This document shows, piece by piece, positions 10,651 to 19,922 of a DNA stretch of 64,000 bases. Position 1 is the first letter of the stretch; each line of letters starts with the position of its first letter. Under the pieces are notes generated by a model that saw only the letters and a program-made list of their open reading frames with translations, searched no databases and had not been told where the DNA came from. The stretch covers positions 1 through 64,000 of the forward strand of contig NZ_VTUX01000003.1 of assembly GCF_008370495.1 (NCBI RefSeq). Direction: 5' to 3'. Origin of the DNA: Pseudohalioglobus sediminis (GTDB lineage: Bacteria > Pseudomonadota > Gammaproteobacteria > Pseudomonadales > Halieaceae). The position numbers and the translations under genes were made by a program.

Positions 10651-12486
10651 TTACTCCGGTAGCAACTCATAAGCCAGCAAAACATTCCCCGGCATATGAA
10701 AGTAAATACCGTAGCCACTGTTAACAAAGAGGCGACGGCCCTTGAGCACCGGTCCGCTACCACCGCCAAATGAACCACCCTGCGCTCGTACACCATTGAT
10801 CGTCTCGTATGCCACAGCTGTATCGACGTCCCACAGCACCTTGCCATCTGCAGCGCGATACGCACGCAACCTCCCGTCCATGGCGCCACTGAGAACACCG
10901 CCCGGAAAGGCAGATGCCGGCGAAGACAGGCCTGGTTGACAGAACTCCCTGCCGGCGCACTGGTCTTGCGTACGCTGGTACCACATCACCTCACCTGTTG
11001 CGATGTCCAGCGCAAACATGCCCGGATAAGGTTTCCCGGGCCAGCGTGCGCCACCGTCAAAGTCGGACATTGGCACATACACGGTGCCGCCATCCACAGC
11101 CATACCGAAGTGCACACCACCCTGTATACCACCGCGCCCCAGCTTCTGGTGCCAGAGCACCTTGCCGCCAGCATCCGGGTCCAGCGCATACACATCGCCG
11201 GACTTCTGCCCGGCGATCAGTACATCTTTGCCAGCCGGCGTTTGCGCGAGAATGACAGCCGCGCCGAAGTCATAGTCGGGGCCATCCTCGGGGGGACAGT
11301 TAATCCTGTCTTCGGTCTCGCACCCCATGTTCCAGGCGTCACCCGCCGTCATCTGTTGATGCCAGCGCATGCTTCCATCTTGCATATCAAAGGCCAGGAT
11401 CGCGTCGCTGGTGTCGTTGGCCGGTGACGAGTAATTGGTGCCCGTGCCGACGTAGAGCAAACCCCGCTTGGGGTCCAGGGCCGGCGTATTCCAGATGGGC
11501 GCTCCGGAGGGCGCTATGCGTGCTGTGCCGACACTGTTTTCACCAACTTTCCGGCCGGGTTCCTGGATACTGTAGGCCGTCCACAGTTTGTCGCCACTGA
11601 GCGCGTCATACACGGCAACCCCTCCGCGGAAGGTACAGCAGGCATAATTCGGATCGGCGGCCGCAGTGACCTCCAGTGCAGAGAGCGGCACGTAAAGCCG
11701 GCCCTCGTACAACGCCGGCGCCGCGGTGAGGGTCAGGCTGGGGTGATCATCCGCCCGGTCCCGCCATACCAGTTTTCCGCTCACCGCACTGAGCGCGTAT
11801 ACGTTGCCCACCAGGTCGCCGAAATACAGCAGCGGCTCGGTCTTCGCACCCGGCTTCCAGTCAGCGACCACAATCCCGGTGCGCACTTCAGCGGTGGTGT
11901 TGAACGTCCAGCGCAGACAACCGCTGTCCTCATCCAGCGCAAACACCGTGCCGTTCTGGCTGCCGACATACAGTGCACCCCCTGCGAATGCGGGCTGGGA
12001 GCGCGCCCTGACCGCCTCGGGATAGGCGAAGGCCCATTTCAGGCGAAGCCTGGAAACGTTCTCTGCGTTTATAACAGTATGGTTGCCCTCAAACCGGCGC
12101 TGGTTGTCGCGAGTCACACCCCAGCCTTGCATGTGCGGGCGCTGGCCGTAATCGAATACCGCCGCGTCTCTCTCGCAGGCAGCGGGCAGTGCCGCTGCTG
12201 TTGCGTTATCGAGACTGCTGCCGGTCAGGTACTCGGCAACCAGGCGCCGCTGCCGGTCATCCAGCGCACTCGCCTGCTCACGCATAACGCCGTCATTCAT
12301 GGCGCGGTAAATCGAGCCCGCAGACATGATTTGCAACAGGCTCAGCTGCGGCGCCTTGGAGACGGCACCGCCATGACATTCCTGGCAGTGCTTCTCGTAC
12401 AGGACCTTGCCCGACACTTCCTCAGCGGCCCGCGCAACACCGATAGACGCCAACACGACAAGTACCAAACACAAGCTGCTTTTCAT
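10651..12486 (-). CDS. Periplasmic PQQ quinohaemoprotein dehydrogenase (PVA dehydrogenase-like)
   Basis: 611 residues: signal peptide ending ARA-AEE, an N-terminal cytochrome c domain with CQECH (34-38), then a PQQ beta-propeller with repeated ALDxxSGxxxW blades. The vicinal cysteine pair C283-C284 (NYACC) matches the disulfide ring of PQQ alcohol dehydrogenases. The haem-first order resembles polyvinyl-alcohol dehydrogenase. It probably oxidises an alcohol in the periplasm and passes electrons to a cytochrome. ATG 12486 overlaps the GST stop (ATGA), so the two are co-translated. Confidence 0.88.
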   Translation of the reverse strand: MKSSLCLVLVVLASIGVARAAEEVSGKVLYEKHCQECHGGAVSKAPQLSLLQIMSAGSIYRAMNDGVMREQASALDDRQRRLVAEYLTGSSLDNATAAALPAACERDAAVFDYGQRPHMQGWGVTRDNQRRFEGNHTVINAENVSRLRLKWAFAYPEAVRARSQPAFAGGALYVGSQNGTVFALDEDSGCLRWTFNTTAEVRTGIVVADWKPGAKTEPLLYFGDLVGNVYALSAVSGKLVWRDRADDHPSLTLTAAPALYEGRLYVPLSALEVTAAADPNYACCTFRGGVAVYDALSGDKLWTAYSIQEPGRKVGENSVGTARIAPSGAPIWNTPALDPKRGLLYVGTGTNYSSPANDTSDAILAFDMQDGSMRWHQQMTAGDAWNMGCETEDRINCPPEDGPDYDFGAAVILAQTPAGKDVLIAGQKSGDVYALDPDAGGKVLWHQKLGRGGIQGGVHFGMAVDGGTVYVPMSDFDGGARWPGKPYPGMFALDIATGEVMWYQRTQDQCAGREFCQPGLSSPASAFPGGVLSGAMDGRLRAYRAADGKVLWDVDTAVAYETINGVRAQGGSFGGGSGPVLKGRRLFVNSGYGIYFHMPGNVLLAYELLPE

Positions 12487-13403
12487 ATCGCCACCACTTT
12501 GCATCCCAGCCTCGGAAAATGTACTACCACGTCCCCCGCGCGCTCGTCACTGCGCGCCAGGACCACCTCATGTTGCGTTAACCTGAGCAGACGGCCCGCA
12601 ACCGGAACCGCACCGTAGTCTTCGGGGCTAACTTCAACGCTGACACCGGGTTCAAGGTGCGGCAGTGCGGTCTCAGCTATTTCCTGGCGAACGCGTGACT
12701 GCGACTGTCGAGAGATAGCCAGTGCTGCGTCGGCAGTCAGGGACGATCTGCGCCCATGACCGAGTGCGAGCAACTTCTGCTCCCACTGTGCGAGTGACGG
12801 CATGTGTTCAAGCAAGGTGTCCGCATCCGCGATGTTACCCCGACACATCCACACCGGTGCGTAGCAGGCCGCATCCGCCCAGCTGACCATTTCGCCGAGC
12901 AGGAACGGACGCCCGTCCGAAAGCATATCGTCGATGCGCTGCAGGCCCGCCCTGAATTGCGCGTACAGGGCCGGCAGTCTCTGCGGCAGGGTGTCCCGAT
13001 CCAGGAAGTCAAAAAACGCAAACCTGTCGGCCAGAATAGGCTCAGGCAGGTCCAGGTTGGTACCCATGGAAAGCCCGGCGCCGGGCACAAACAGGGTGGC
13101 ATCGCTCCAGGCCGCGATCACTTCGCACAGCGCCTGCTGCCCTTCCGGATACAGTGCCGGCCCATCGAAGCGAGCCTCCAGCTCACGTGCTATGCGCTGG
13201 GTATCGCAGTACACGTCGGCGCCCAGCTGCATCACCGGTGTTTTACGGTAGCCGCCGGTGAGCGCGGTAAGATCGGGCTTGGGCATCACCATGGGAATTT
13301 CCACGGAGCGCCAGTCGAGCCCCTTGATGCCCAGCGCCACCCGCACTTTCTCGGCAAAGGGGGAGGCATCAAAGTGATGCAGGATAATTTCCGTGTCAGA
13401 CAT
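12483..13403 (-). CDS. Glutathione S-transferase family protein
   Basis: 306 residues. An N-terminal thioredoxin-like domain (IILHHFDASPFAEKVRVALGIKGL; GYRKTPVMQLGADVYCDTQRIARELE) is followed by an all-helical C-terminal domain, and an extra C-terminal segment of about 80 residues (GVSVEVSPEDYGAVPVAGRLL) beyond usual GST length. Such proteins in catabolic clusters act as dehalogenases, isomerases or detoxifiers. Start ATG 13403 chosen because it opens the GST fold; the frame is open further upstream. Forms an operon with the quinohaemoprotein. Confidence 0.85.
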   Translation of the reverse strand: MSDTEIILHHFDASPFAEKVRVALGIKGLDWRSVEIPMVMPKPDLTALTGGYRKTPVMQLGADVYCDTQRIARELEARFDGPALYPEGQQALCEVIAAWSDATLFVPGAGLSMGTNLDLPEPILADRFAFFDFLDRDTLPQRLPALYAQFRAGLQRIDDMLSDGRPFLLGEMVSWADAACYAPVWMCRGNIADADTLLEHMPSLAQWEQKLLALGHGRRSSLTADAALAISRQSQSRVRQEIAETALPHLEPGVSVEVSPEDYGAVPVAGRLLRLTQHEVVLARSDERAGDVVVHFPRLGCKVVAI

Positions 13404-13443
13404 AGCGATTGGCCAGTAGCACCCGTGTCGGCTGGTGAGATAG

Positions 13444-13468
13444 AAAAAGGGCCGACAAAAGCCGGCCC
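13444..13468 (-). terminator. Intrinsic terminator of the first TonB-dependent receptor gene
   Basis: Read on the minus strand: GGGCCGGC, loop TTTT, GTCGGCCC (eight pairs, one G-U), then TTTTT. It separates the receptor transcript from the GST-quinohaemoprotein operon. Confidence 0.85.
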
Positions 13469-13509
13469 ACGCGGAGACAGTGCACGCTGGCGCGCGGCGG
13501 GCTGGCCGC

Positions 13510-15981
13510 TTACCAGTCGAGATCCATGCCGGCCTCGACGCCAAACACCCGCGGCTCGCCGTAGAACGACATCACCCAGAGATTGGCGACGGGCAATTCA
13601 CCCACACGGTACTCTTCATCGGTCAGGTTCTTGCCGAAGGCGCGAACCCACCAGTTGCCGCTGCCCGGGCGGAAGGTCACCGAGCCATTGACCAGCGTAC
13701 GGTCGTCGGTAGTACCATCAGGCGTGCTCGGAACCGACGTATAGGCGTATACCGCTTCATCCACGTAGTTGACGTTGAGCGCCCAGTTCATCACGCCGCC
13801 CATGGCGTCGTGGTCGTAGAGGAAGTCCACGTTCCAGGTCCACTCCGGGGCACGCGCGACATCATTGTTGCTGAGGTCTGTATCGATGGTGCCGTCAAAG
13901 TTGGTATCCGCCTGGAACTCGTCGAACTCGGCTTCCAGCCAGCCCACACTACCCTGGATGGTGAAGTTGTCCGTCGCCAGCCAGGTGGACTCAAACTCCA
14001 GGCCGTAGACGTTGATCTCCGCCGCGTTGAAGAATCGGGTCTCCTGGAAAACGCTTTCGTTGACACCGTCGCCATCACGGTCCGCCTCGATCTCGGCCAG
14101 CAGCTGCTGCTGGGAGTCATCGTAGGTCACGTAGAAACCGGTCAGATTGACCCGCAGGCTGTTATCGAGCCACTCGGAACGCATGCCCAGCTCAAAGGAA
14201 TCCGCGGTCTCAGGATCAACCGGACGTGCCTGTATGGGCTCAATCGGGTTACCGCCGGTACCTGTCTGGTCGTTGTAACCCCCACTCTTGAAGCCTCGCG
14301 AGTAGGTGAAATACGAGTACAGGTCGTCACTGAAGTCGTAACTGGTAGTCAGCCGCCAGGTGGGCTCACTCCAATCCTCGCTGTCCCTGACCACGCCGGT
14401 AGGGTACTTGCTGAAGTTGGCAGCCGCCAGCGGCTCGCCCAGTTCGCGCCAGGTGAAGTTCGGATCGAAACCACCTGTCAACGCCTGTACAAACACCTGG
14501 TTACGCCCGGTCCAGTCCTTTTCTTCGTTGGTGTAACGAATGCCAGCGCCAATGGACCAGCGATCGGTAATGTCGAGGCTACCGTCCAGGTACACCGCCC
14601 AGGACTCTGCATCCTGCGCATTGGACAGCACCTGCGGGTTGTTGTTGAAGAACAGCGGGTCACCAAAAGTGGCCAGGCTGTCCAGGGTCATATCCACGAA
14701 GCCCAGTACCTGCGCCACGGTGAACACGGTTTCGTCTTTCTGGTAGAACGCGCCACCTACCCAGTTGAAACCACCGTCGTAATTGGAAGCGATACGGGCC
14801 TCGAACTGGGTGGTTTCTCGCTCGTCCTGGCGATTGGCGTCGAACAGGGAAACCGGCCCGACTTCACCCGTATAGGTGCTGGGCAACCAGGAGTCGGTCT
14901 CACGATAGCCACCAAACGCCGTCAGTGTGTAGTTATCGGACAGCGTCCAGTCGACATTCAGGTAGTAGCCATCAACATCGATTTCGTGGCCACGCTTGCC
15001 CATTCCCAGCAGTACGTCATCACGCTGGGTGGACGCCGCCACCTTGAGCTGGTCACCGTTGTCGCGGGTGAAGCCAAGGGCATTGAACACGTAATCGTTG
15101 GTCCTGGGAGTGCCGTTTACCGAGGGCGGTGCATCGCCCTCATCGCGCACCATTTCATAGGCAAGGTTGATATCGAGGTCATCAGTAGGCTGCCAGCGCA
15201 ATTTGAAACGGCCCGAGAACAGGTCATCGCCGCCGACGTTGTCGCCATCGCCCCTGCCGGTGGCGCCCACAAGGGGGTAACCCACACCGAAGTCCGCTAC
15301 CGGGCCGTATTCGGCGCCATTTTCGTAGAAGCCTTCGGACTCGCGGTACATGGCGGCAATGCGCAGTGCGACGCTGTCGCCCAGGGCGAAGTTACCAACA
15401 CCCTTTACCTCGTAGGTATCGTATTCGGCTATCTGGCCCTGCAGCGAGAGCGTGTTCTCTTCCAGTTCCGGCCGGTTGGTTTTCACGTTGATCACACCGC
15501 CGGTGGTGTTCTTGCCAAACAGGGTGCCCTGGGGGCCGCGCAGGATTTCCACGCTCTGGATGTCCAGCATTTCAATATTGGCGGTCTGGATATGGGGTAT
15601 GACAAAGTCATCGACCGTCACCCCTACCTGGTTCTCAAAGTATAGAATGATGCCGTTCTGGCCAACGCCGCGGATGGCGAAGTTAGCTGCGTTAAAGCCG
15701 GGCTGCTTGCCGTTGATCACGTTGGGCGCGTAGATCAGGATATCGCCGAGGTCGCGGGGTATCACGCGCGCGATCTCCCGCTCGGTAACCGGCGTTACCG
15801 CCACCGGCGTCGTCTGCACATCGGTTTCTGCCCGACGCGTTGCGGTGACGAGAATTTCTTCGAGTTGCTCCGCCGCCTGCACAGGCAGGCCGGTCAGCAC
15901 CAGGGCTGGACTCATGCCAATCAGGCTTGCGGCTTTAAGGTGTTGCCAGTTCTTGCGGTGCGGTGTGTTGCTCTTGGCCAT
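13510..15981 (-). CDS. TonB-dependent outer-membrane receptor
   Basis: 823 residues. A signal peptide (to about residue 36) is followed by a TonB-box-like EEILVTATRR, a plug domain (ILRGPQGTLFGKNTTGGVINVKT) and a 22-strand barrel ending in a terminal aromatic residue (MDLDW). The plug type is common among marine and sphingomonad receptors in aromatic, terpene and steroid degradation clusters. ATG 15981 has AGGAG at suitable distance. Its promoter carries an operator-like palindrome, and a terminator follows at 13444-13468. A 721-codon antisense frame across it is a codon-bias shadow. Confidence 0.93.
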   Translation of the reverse strand: MAKSNTPHRKNWQHLKAASLIGMSPALVLTGLPVQAAEQLEEILVTATRRAETDVQTTPVAVTPVTEREIARVIPRDLGDILIYAPNVINGKQPGFNAANFAIRGVGQNGIILYFENQVGVTVDDFVIPHIQTANIEMLDIQSVEILRGPQGTLFGKNTTGGVINVKTNRPELEENTLSLQGQIAEYDTYEVKGVGNFALGDSVALRIAAMYRESEGFYENGAEYGPVADFGVGYPLVGATGRGDGDNVGGDDLFSGRFKLRWQPTDDLDINLAYEMVRDEGDAPPSVNGTPRTNDYVFNALGFTRDNGDQLKVAASTQRDDVLLGMGKRGHEIDVDGYYLNVDWTLSDNYTLTAFGGYRETDSWLPSTYTGEVGPVSLFDANRQDERETTQFEARIASNYDGGFNWVGGAFYQKDETVFTVAQVLGFVDMTLDSLATFGDPLFFNNNPQVLSNAQDAESWAVYLDGSLDITDRWSIGAGIRYTNEEKDWTGRNQVFVQALTGGFDPNFTWRELGEPLAAANFSKYPTGVVRDSEDWSEPTWRLTTSYDFSDDLYSYFTYSRGFKSGGYNDQTGTGGNPIEPIQARPVDPETADSFELGMRSEWLDNSLRVNLTGFYVTYDDSQQQLLAEIEADRDGDGVNESVFQETRFFNAAEINVYGLEFESTWLATDNFTIQGSVGWLEAEFDEFQADTNFDGTIDTDLSNNDVARAPEWTWNVDFLYDHDAMGGVMNWALNVNYVDEAVYAYTSVPSTPDGTTDDRTLVNGSVTFRPGSGNWWVRAFGKNLTDEEYRVGELPVANLWVMSFYGEPRVFGVEAGMDLDW

Positions 15982-16002
15982 AACAATTATGCTCCTGCCT
16001 AT

Positions 16003-16033
16003 TTTATAGTTAGCTTTTTGAACATTATTCAAG
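16003..16033 (-). promoter_or_regulatory. Receptor promoter overlapping a TTGAA-N5-TTCAA operator
   Basis: Minus strand: -35 TTGAAT (16032-16027), 18-bp spacer, -10 TATAAA (16008-16003). The palindrome TTTGAACATTATTCAAG (plus strand 16017-16033) covers the -35. It matches the site in the SDR/TetR intergenic region at 13 of 17 positions. A second palindrome-like element, CTTGTTTTTGTCAAG, lies at 16047-16061. Confidence 0.65.
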
Positions 16034-16080
16034 ATTGGACTCGCTACTTGTTTTTGTCAAGCAAATTTCTCGTCGGATTT

Positions 16081-17433
16081 TCAGCCTTTCAGGCGACGCT
16101 CAAGTTCCACATGGAAGTGCCGCAGGCGCTGCTCCTGCTCACCCCATAACTGGCCCTTGAAACCGCGGCTGCGCATCCCTTGCTGCACTACCGGCAGCAG
16201 CGCAGCATCCTGGCTGAGCACCAGTCCGAGACTGGCGTCCTGTTCCAGGGTGTAGTGTTCGGTCGCGGGCCGCTGACGACCGCTGACATCCGTACCCTCC
16301 GGCAAACCCATCCAGCCCGGGGGGCAGTAGTCGGGATCATCGGCCGGGTACATCAGCGTCATGGTGTCGTAATAGAAACGCTCGGGGTCACTCTCATGCG
16401 GCAGGAAGCGCATCAGGAATACTGCCTCGGGATGACAACCTATCTGCACATTGGGGAAAATGCCCGTGGCCCAGCTGTCGGACAACTGGCCATCCTCGAA
16501 ACGCTCATACCCCAACCCCAGCCGCTGCGAGCGCTCGCGCTTGCCCTGCTGGATGGCCCGGCGCACGTCTGCTGCGGTGCCTTCAAAACCCTTCGGATCG
16601 ATGCCCGCTTCCTGCAGCATCATTTTCAGGCCGTCATTGACGGTTTCCTGATCGGCCACCCTGGGGCTGGGCTGGCCCAGCGGCACAATCATGCGACTTG
16701 CGCCATTGGGATACAGGTCGTACTGCACATTAAGGTCGCCCATCACGCCCCGTGTTTCCGGGTGCACGGCATGAAGGTGATAGCTCTCGTAAAAGGCCTC
16801 TACACCGACTTTCCAGTTGGCGCCCCATTCACTGCGCACGTGACGCACCACTTTCATGCGATCAATCTGGTAGGCCTCCAGGTAGCCTTCCGGCAAGCCG
16901 AGGCTTTCCGCCAGGGGCGGCGGGTCCTCCCCCATGTGCACGAACACGATGCCCGCGTGCTCGGCACAGGCCACTGGCGTGAGCCCCGGCCGATGCGCCA
17001 CCACATCGGGGTGAAACGTCTCCTCGTCGGTTATGCGCCGCAGTTCGCCACTATTATGGAAACTCCAGCTGTGGAAAGGGCAGACGAATACCCTTTTATT
17101 GCCACGTTCATCCCAGACCAGTTTGGCACCGCGATGGGCACAGACGTTATAAAACGCTTTTACGCCCTCTTCCGTACGCGTGACGATGATGGATTCGTCA
17201 CCGATGTCGAAGATGAAGAAATCACCCACTTTCTCCAGGTCGGAACACACCCCGGCAATCAGCCAGGAGTCGGTCCACATGCGCTCCCACTCCAGCTTCA
17301 TGTATTCGCGGCTGAAGTAGCCATCCTTGGCGTAACACTCGGTGCCGTTGTCGATGTGTGGCTGTTTCGCTTCCAGCGACTCCGGTGGCGCGTCGGGATT
17401 GATAATCGCAACGGGTATTCTGGGACTATTCAT
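16081..17433 (-). CDS. Rieske non-haem iron oxygenase, alpha subunit
   Basis: 450 residues, aromatic ring-hydroxylating dioxygenase-type. Rieske [2Fe-2S] ligands are C98-x-H100 and C118-x-x-H121 (CAHRGAK, CPFHSWSF); the mononuclear iron site is E216-S-Y-H219 with H224 (NWKVGVEAFYESYHLHAVH). It hydroxylates a substrate with O2 using electrons from a reductase. No beta subunit, ferredoxin or reductase gene is adjacent, so it is either an alpha-only enzyme or borrows partners. It is the last gene of the eight-gene operon that begins at 22711. Confidence 0.92.
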   Translation of the reverse strand: MNSPRIPVAIINPDAPPESLEAKQPHIDNGTECYAKDGYFSREYMKLEWERMWTDSWLIAGVCSDLEKVGDFFIFDIGDESIIVTRTEEGVKAFYNVCAHRGAKLVWDERGNKRVFVCPFHSWSFHNSGELRRITDEETFHPDVVAHRPGLTPVACAEHAGIVFVHMGEDPPPLAESLGLPEGYLEAYQIDRMKVVRHVRSEWGANWKVGVEAFYESYHLHAVHPETRGVMGDLNVQYDLYPNGASRMIVPLGQPSPRVADQETVNDGLKMMLQEAGIDPKGFEGTAADVRRAIQQGKRERSQRLGLGYERFEDGQLSDSWATGIFPNVQIGCHPEAVFLMRFLPHESDPERFYYDTMTLMYPADDPDYCPPGWMGLPEGTDVSGRQRPATEHYTLEQDASLGLVLSQDAALLPVVQQGMRSRGFKGQLWGEQEQRLRHFHVELERRLKG

Positions 17434-17449
17434 TCTCGGCTTCCTCCTG

Positions 17450-17869
17450 CTACGAATCTACCCTGGCCAGCTCGAACACGGGCAACACGTGATCTCCACC
17501 CCAGGGCTGAAATGTCACTGACACAGCGCTGCCCACGGCAACCTGCTGCGGGTCATCCACGATGATGTTACTCATCATCCTCGGGCCCTCCTCCAAATCA
17601 ATGAGGGCCACCACATACGGTGCCGGGTAGGCCTTCGATATGCCGCGGCGTACCACCGTAAAGCTCGCCACCAGACCGCGCCCTGAAACGGCGCGCCAGG
17701 ACAAGGCGTCACCGCCGCAGTGCGTACACAGCACCCTGGGATAAAACTGGTGGCGCTCACAGCTGTCGCACTGCTGCAGGCGCAGTTCACCCTGCCGGCA
17801 GCCTTCCCAATAGGCTTCTGCAAGTGCTGTCGAAGTCGGCGTGATTTTGGCTGGTTGCGATGCTGTCAT
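17450..17869 (-). CDS. DUF35 OB-fold/zinc-ribbon protein (thiolase partner)
   Basis: 139 residues. A rubredoxin-like zinc ribbon (CDSCERHQFYPRVLCTHCGG) precedes an OB-fold (GRGLVASFTVVRRGISKAYPAPYVVALIDLEEG). DUF35 proteins bind acyl-CoA and form complexes with thiolase-like enzymes, for example ChsH2 with the Ltp2 aldolase in steroid side-chain degradation. The gene lies one base after the thiolase-like gene, as expected for a complex partner. Confidence 0.92.
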   Translation of the reverse strand: MTASQPAKITPTSTALAEAYWEGCRQGELRLQQCDSCERHQFYPRVLCTHCGGDALSWRAVSGRGLVASFTVVRRGISKAYPAPYVVALIDLEEGPRMMSNIIVDDPQQVAVGSAVSVTFQPWGGDHVLPVFELARVDS

Positions 17870-17870
17870 C

Positions 17871-19052
17871 TCAGGCTACCTCCCGGGACAAGATCAGTGC
17901 GGTATGTGAGGACATGATTCCGCCCTGGGCATGCACGAGGCCGCAACGGGCATTCTCAACCTGGCGCTCTCCGGCCGCGTGGCGCAGCTGCCACACAGAC
18001 TCTGTCAGGGCAAACATCGAACCCGGGTTGCCGGGGTGACAGTGCGATAACAGACCACCGTGCGTGTTCACCGGGAGCGCGCCCCCGGGCCCCAACGCGC
18101 CGCTGTCGACGAAGGCACCCCCCTCCCCCTTGTCGCAGAAGCCGAGGTCCTCCAGTTCCACCAGCACGGTGGGTGTAAAGCAATCGTAAAGCTGTGCAAA
18201 ATCCATATCTGTTGGTTGCAGCCCGGCCATGGCGTAGGCACGCTGGCCCGCCTCGCGAGCGGCGGAGGTGGTCAGGCTGTGCGCGGCGCTGATGTGCTCG
18301 TGTGTATGCCCTTCTCCCGCACCCAGCAGGTAAACCGGGTCGTGACGCAGGTCGGCGGCACGCTCCGCGCTGCACAGGACGATGGCTGAGCCGCCATCGG
18401 ACACCAGCGAGCAGTCCAGCAGGTGCAGCGGATCTGCAATCAGGCGCGAAGCCAGTACATCCTCGACGGTAATCAGTTCACGCATCTGTGCCGCGGGATT
18501 TCTCGCGGCATGCTGACGGCAGGCCACAGCAATACCGGCCAACTGTTCGGGCGTGGTGCCATACTCTGCCATGTGCGCCTGTGCAATCAATGCATAGTAG
18601 GCCGGCACGGTCGCACCATAGGGCTGCTCAAACTGCGGGTGACCGGTGGATGCCTGCACCTGCATCGCCTGGTCTCTGGTCAGGCTGCTGCGCAGGGAAT
18701 CGCCCATGGCAATTACCACCACATCCGCCATGCCGGTGACGATCGCTGAAGCGGCGTGGTGCACCACGGAAAACGTGGTACCGCCTCCCGCTCCCACCGA
18801 CAGGCAGTAGCGCGGAAAAATCTGCATATATTCGGCCATCGCCTCGGCGTGATACATCAGTGGCTGCGCCATGGCATTGCAGGTCAACAAACCGTCGACA
18901 TCGGTGCGCTTGAGACCGGCATCCTCTATCGCCGCCAGTGCCGCCTCCACACACAGTTCCATCGGCGTGCGCCCGGGCAACACACCCACCTCGGTATCAG
19001 CGGCGCCTACGATGGCAACCTTGCCGCGCAGGGCTTCACCAGGATTCGCCAA
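17871..19052 (-). CDS. Thiolase-fold protein lacking the nucleophilic cysteine (Ltp2-like aldolase candidate)
   Basis: 393 residues of SCP-x/lipid-transfer thiolase type (KVAIVGAADTEVGVLPGRTP; NTHGGLLSHCHPGNPG near the C-terminus). Where true thiolases have the catalytic Cys the sequence reads LSVGAGGGTTFS, with no Cys. This loss, a Tyr in AQLYDCFTP, and the adjacent DUF35 and MaoC-pair genes resemble Ltp2, which does retro-aldol cleavage of hydroxyacyl-CoA. That reaction is an inference. The start is TTG 19052, overlapping the upstream gene by 17 nt, with no better in-frame start. Confidence 0.85.
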   Translation of the reverse strand: MANPGEALRGKVAIVGAADTEVGVLPGRTPMELCVEAALAAIEDAGLKRTDVDGLLTCNAMAQPLMYHAEAMAEYMQIFPRYCLSVGAGGGTTFSVVHHAASAIVTGMADVVVIAMGDSLRSSLTRDQAMQVQASTGHPQFEQPYGATVPAYYALIAQAHMAEYGTTPEQLAGIAVACRQHAARNPAAQMRELITVEDVLASRLIADPLHLLDCSLVSDGGSAIVLCSAERAADLRHDPVYLLGAGEGHTHEHISAAHSLTTSAAREAGQRAYAMAGLQPTDMDFAQLYDCFTPTVLVELEDLGFCDKGEGGAFVDSGALGPGGALPVNTHGGLLSHCHPGNPGSMFALTESVWQLRHAAGERQVENARCGLVHAQGGIMSSHTALILSREVA

Positions 19053-19473
19053 AACGCACCACCACTTTGCCCGGCGTCACTACGGCGCCCTCGGCATTAC
19101 TGATAAACACTTCCACCTCGGCTTCGCCTGCCTCAGGGTGGATCGCGGTGACCTTGCCGCCCGAGGTCAATACCTCACCCACGTAGGTGGCCACCCTGTT
19201 GGAATAATCGATAGACACAATACGTCCGTCATCGCCCAACCACTCTTCGACACACTGGTGCAGCCAGTCGCCGAGCAGCGGACCCGCAATCACCAGGCCG
19301 GGGTAGCCTTCAACATCGCGCGCATAGGGTTCGTCAAAATGAATACGGTGGCCGTTCCACAGTGCCGCGTTGTACAGCATCAATTGCACATTGCCGCATT
19401 CGAACTGGCGCTGTGGCAGCTCATCGCCGATTTTCAGCGCGCCGAACCGGCTCTTGGCCGCAGCAGCTTTCAT
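19036..19473 (-). CDS. MaoC-like (R)-hydratase subunit
   Basis: 145-residue hot-dog domain with the hydratase-2 type signature WNGHRIHFDEPYARDVEGYPGLVIAGPL, which holds the catalytic Asn/His/Asp region. It probably pairs with the neighbouring MaoC N-domain protein as a heteromeric enoyl-CoA hydratase, like ChsH1/ChsH2. Overlaps the upstream gene by ATGA. Confidence 0.88.
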   Translation of the reverse strand: MKAAAAKSRFGALKIGDELPQRQFECGNVQLMLYNAALWNGHRIHFDEPYARDVEGYPGLVIAGPLLGDWLHQCVEEWLGDDGRIVSIDYSNRVATYVGEVLTSGGKVTAIHPEAGEAEVEVFISNAEGAVVTPGKVVVRFGESW

Positions 19474-19922
19474 CGCAATATCCTCGTGGTCTTTTCCCGA
19501 ATAACCAGTTGCTCAGCGTCATCCACCACATCCATCACCACCTCGTAAAATATCAACGGCCCGGAGCGGCCCGACTTTTCATAGATGTCTGTCAGGGTGC
19601 GCGTGGCGGTTAGCCAGTCACCGGGATGGATCGGTTTGTGGTATTCAATCTCGAGACCACCGGCCATGGCCTTTTCCAGCGGGAATTTCGGCAGCAGCGT
19701 ATCGATGGAGACCCCGTCCGGCGACAATTCGTCGAGCTCGACAACATCCCAGAACAGGGGCACGTGGAACATTGGCGGCGCCTGGTCGCCATCGAGATAC
19801 TTACGCTGGCGATTGCCGGTCGCTACCGCGTACTTGCGTATATCCCGGCGCGTAACCAGTTCGCGCCTGGGCTCACTCTGGCGACCGATATTCTGCAACA
19901 GTTCAGGAGAAAGTAGGCTCAT
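19470..19922 (-). CDS. MaoC N-terminal-type dehydratase subunit
   Basis: 150 residues of the FAS1-like/MaoC_dehydrat_N hot-dog family (RRDIRKYAVATGNRQRKYLDGDQAPPMFHVPLFW; GGLEIEYHKPIHPGDWLTATRTLTDIYEKSGRSGPLIFYEVVMDV). This half usually binds the CoA substrate while the partner supplies catalytic residues. Overlaps both neighbours by ATGA. Confidence 0.87.
   Translation of the reverse strand: MSLLSPELLQNIGRQSEPRRELVTRRDIRKYAVATGNRQRKYLDGDQAPPMFHVPLFWDVVELDELSPDGVSIDTLLPKFPLEKAMAGGLEIEYHKPIHPGDWLTATRTLTDIYEKSGRSGPLIFYEVVMDVVDDAEQLVIREKTTRILR

Noticed and set aside
13480-15645. A 721-codon open frame on the plus strand opposite the first TonB receptor.
   Set aside because: It is fully antisense to a clear receptor gene, has no family motifs, and arises from third-position GC bias; similar shadows lie opposite the other long genes.
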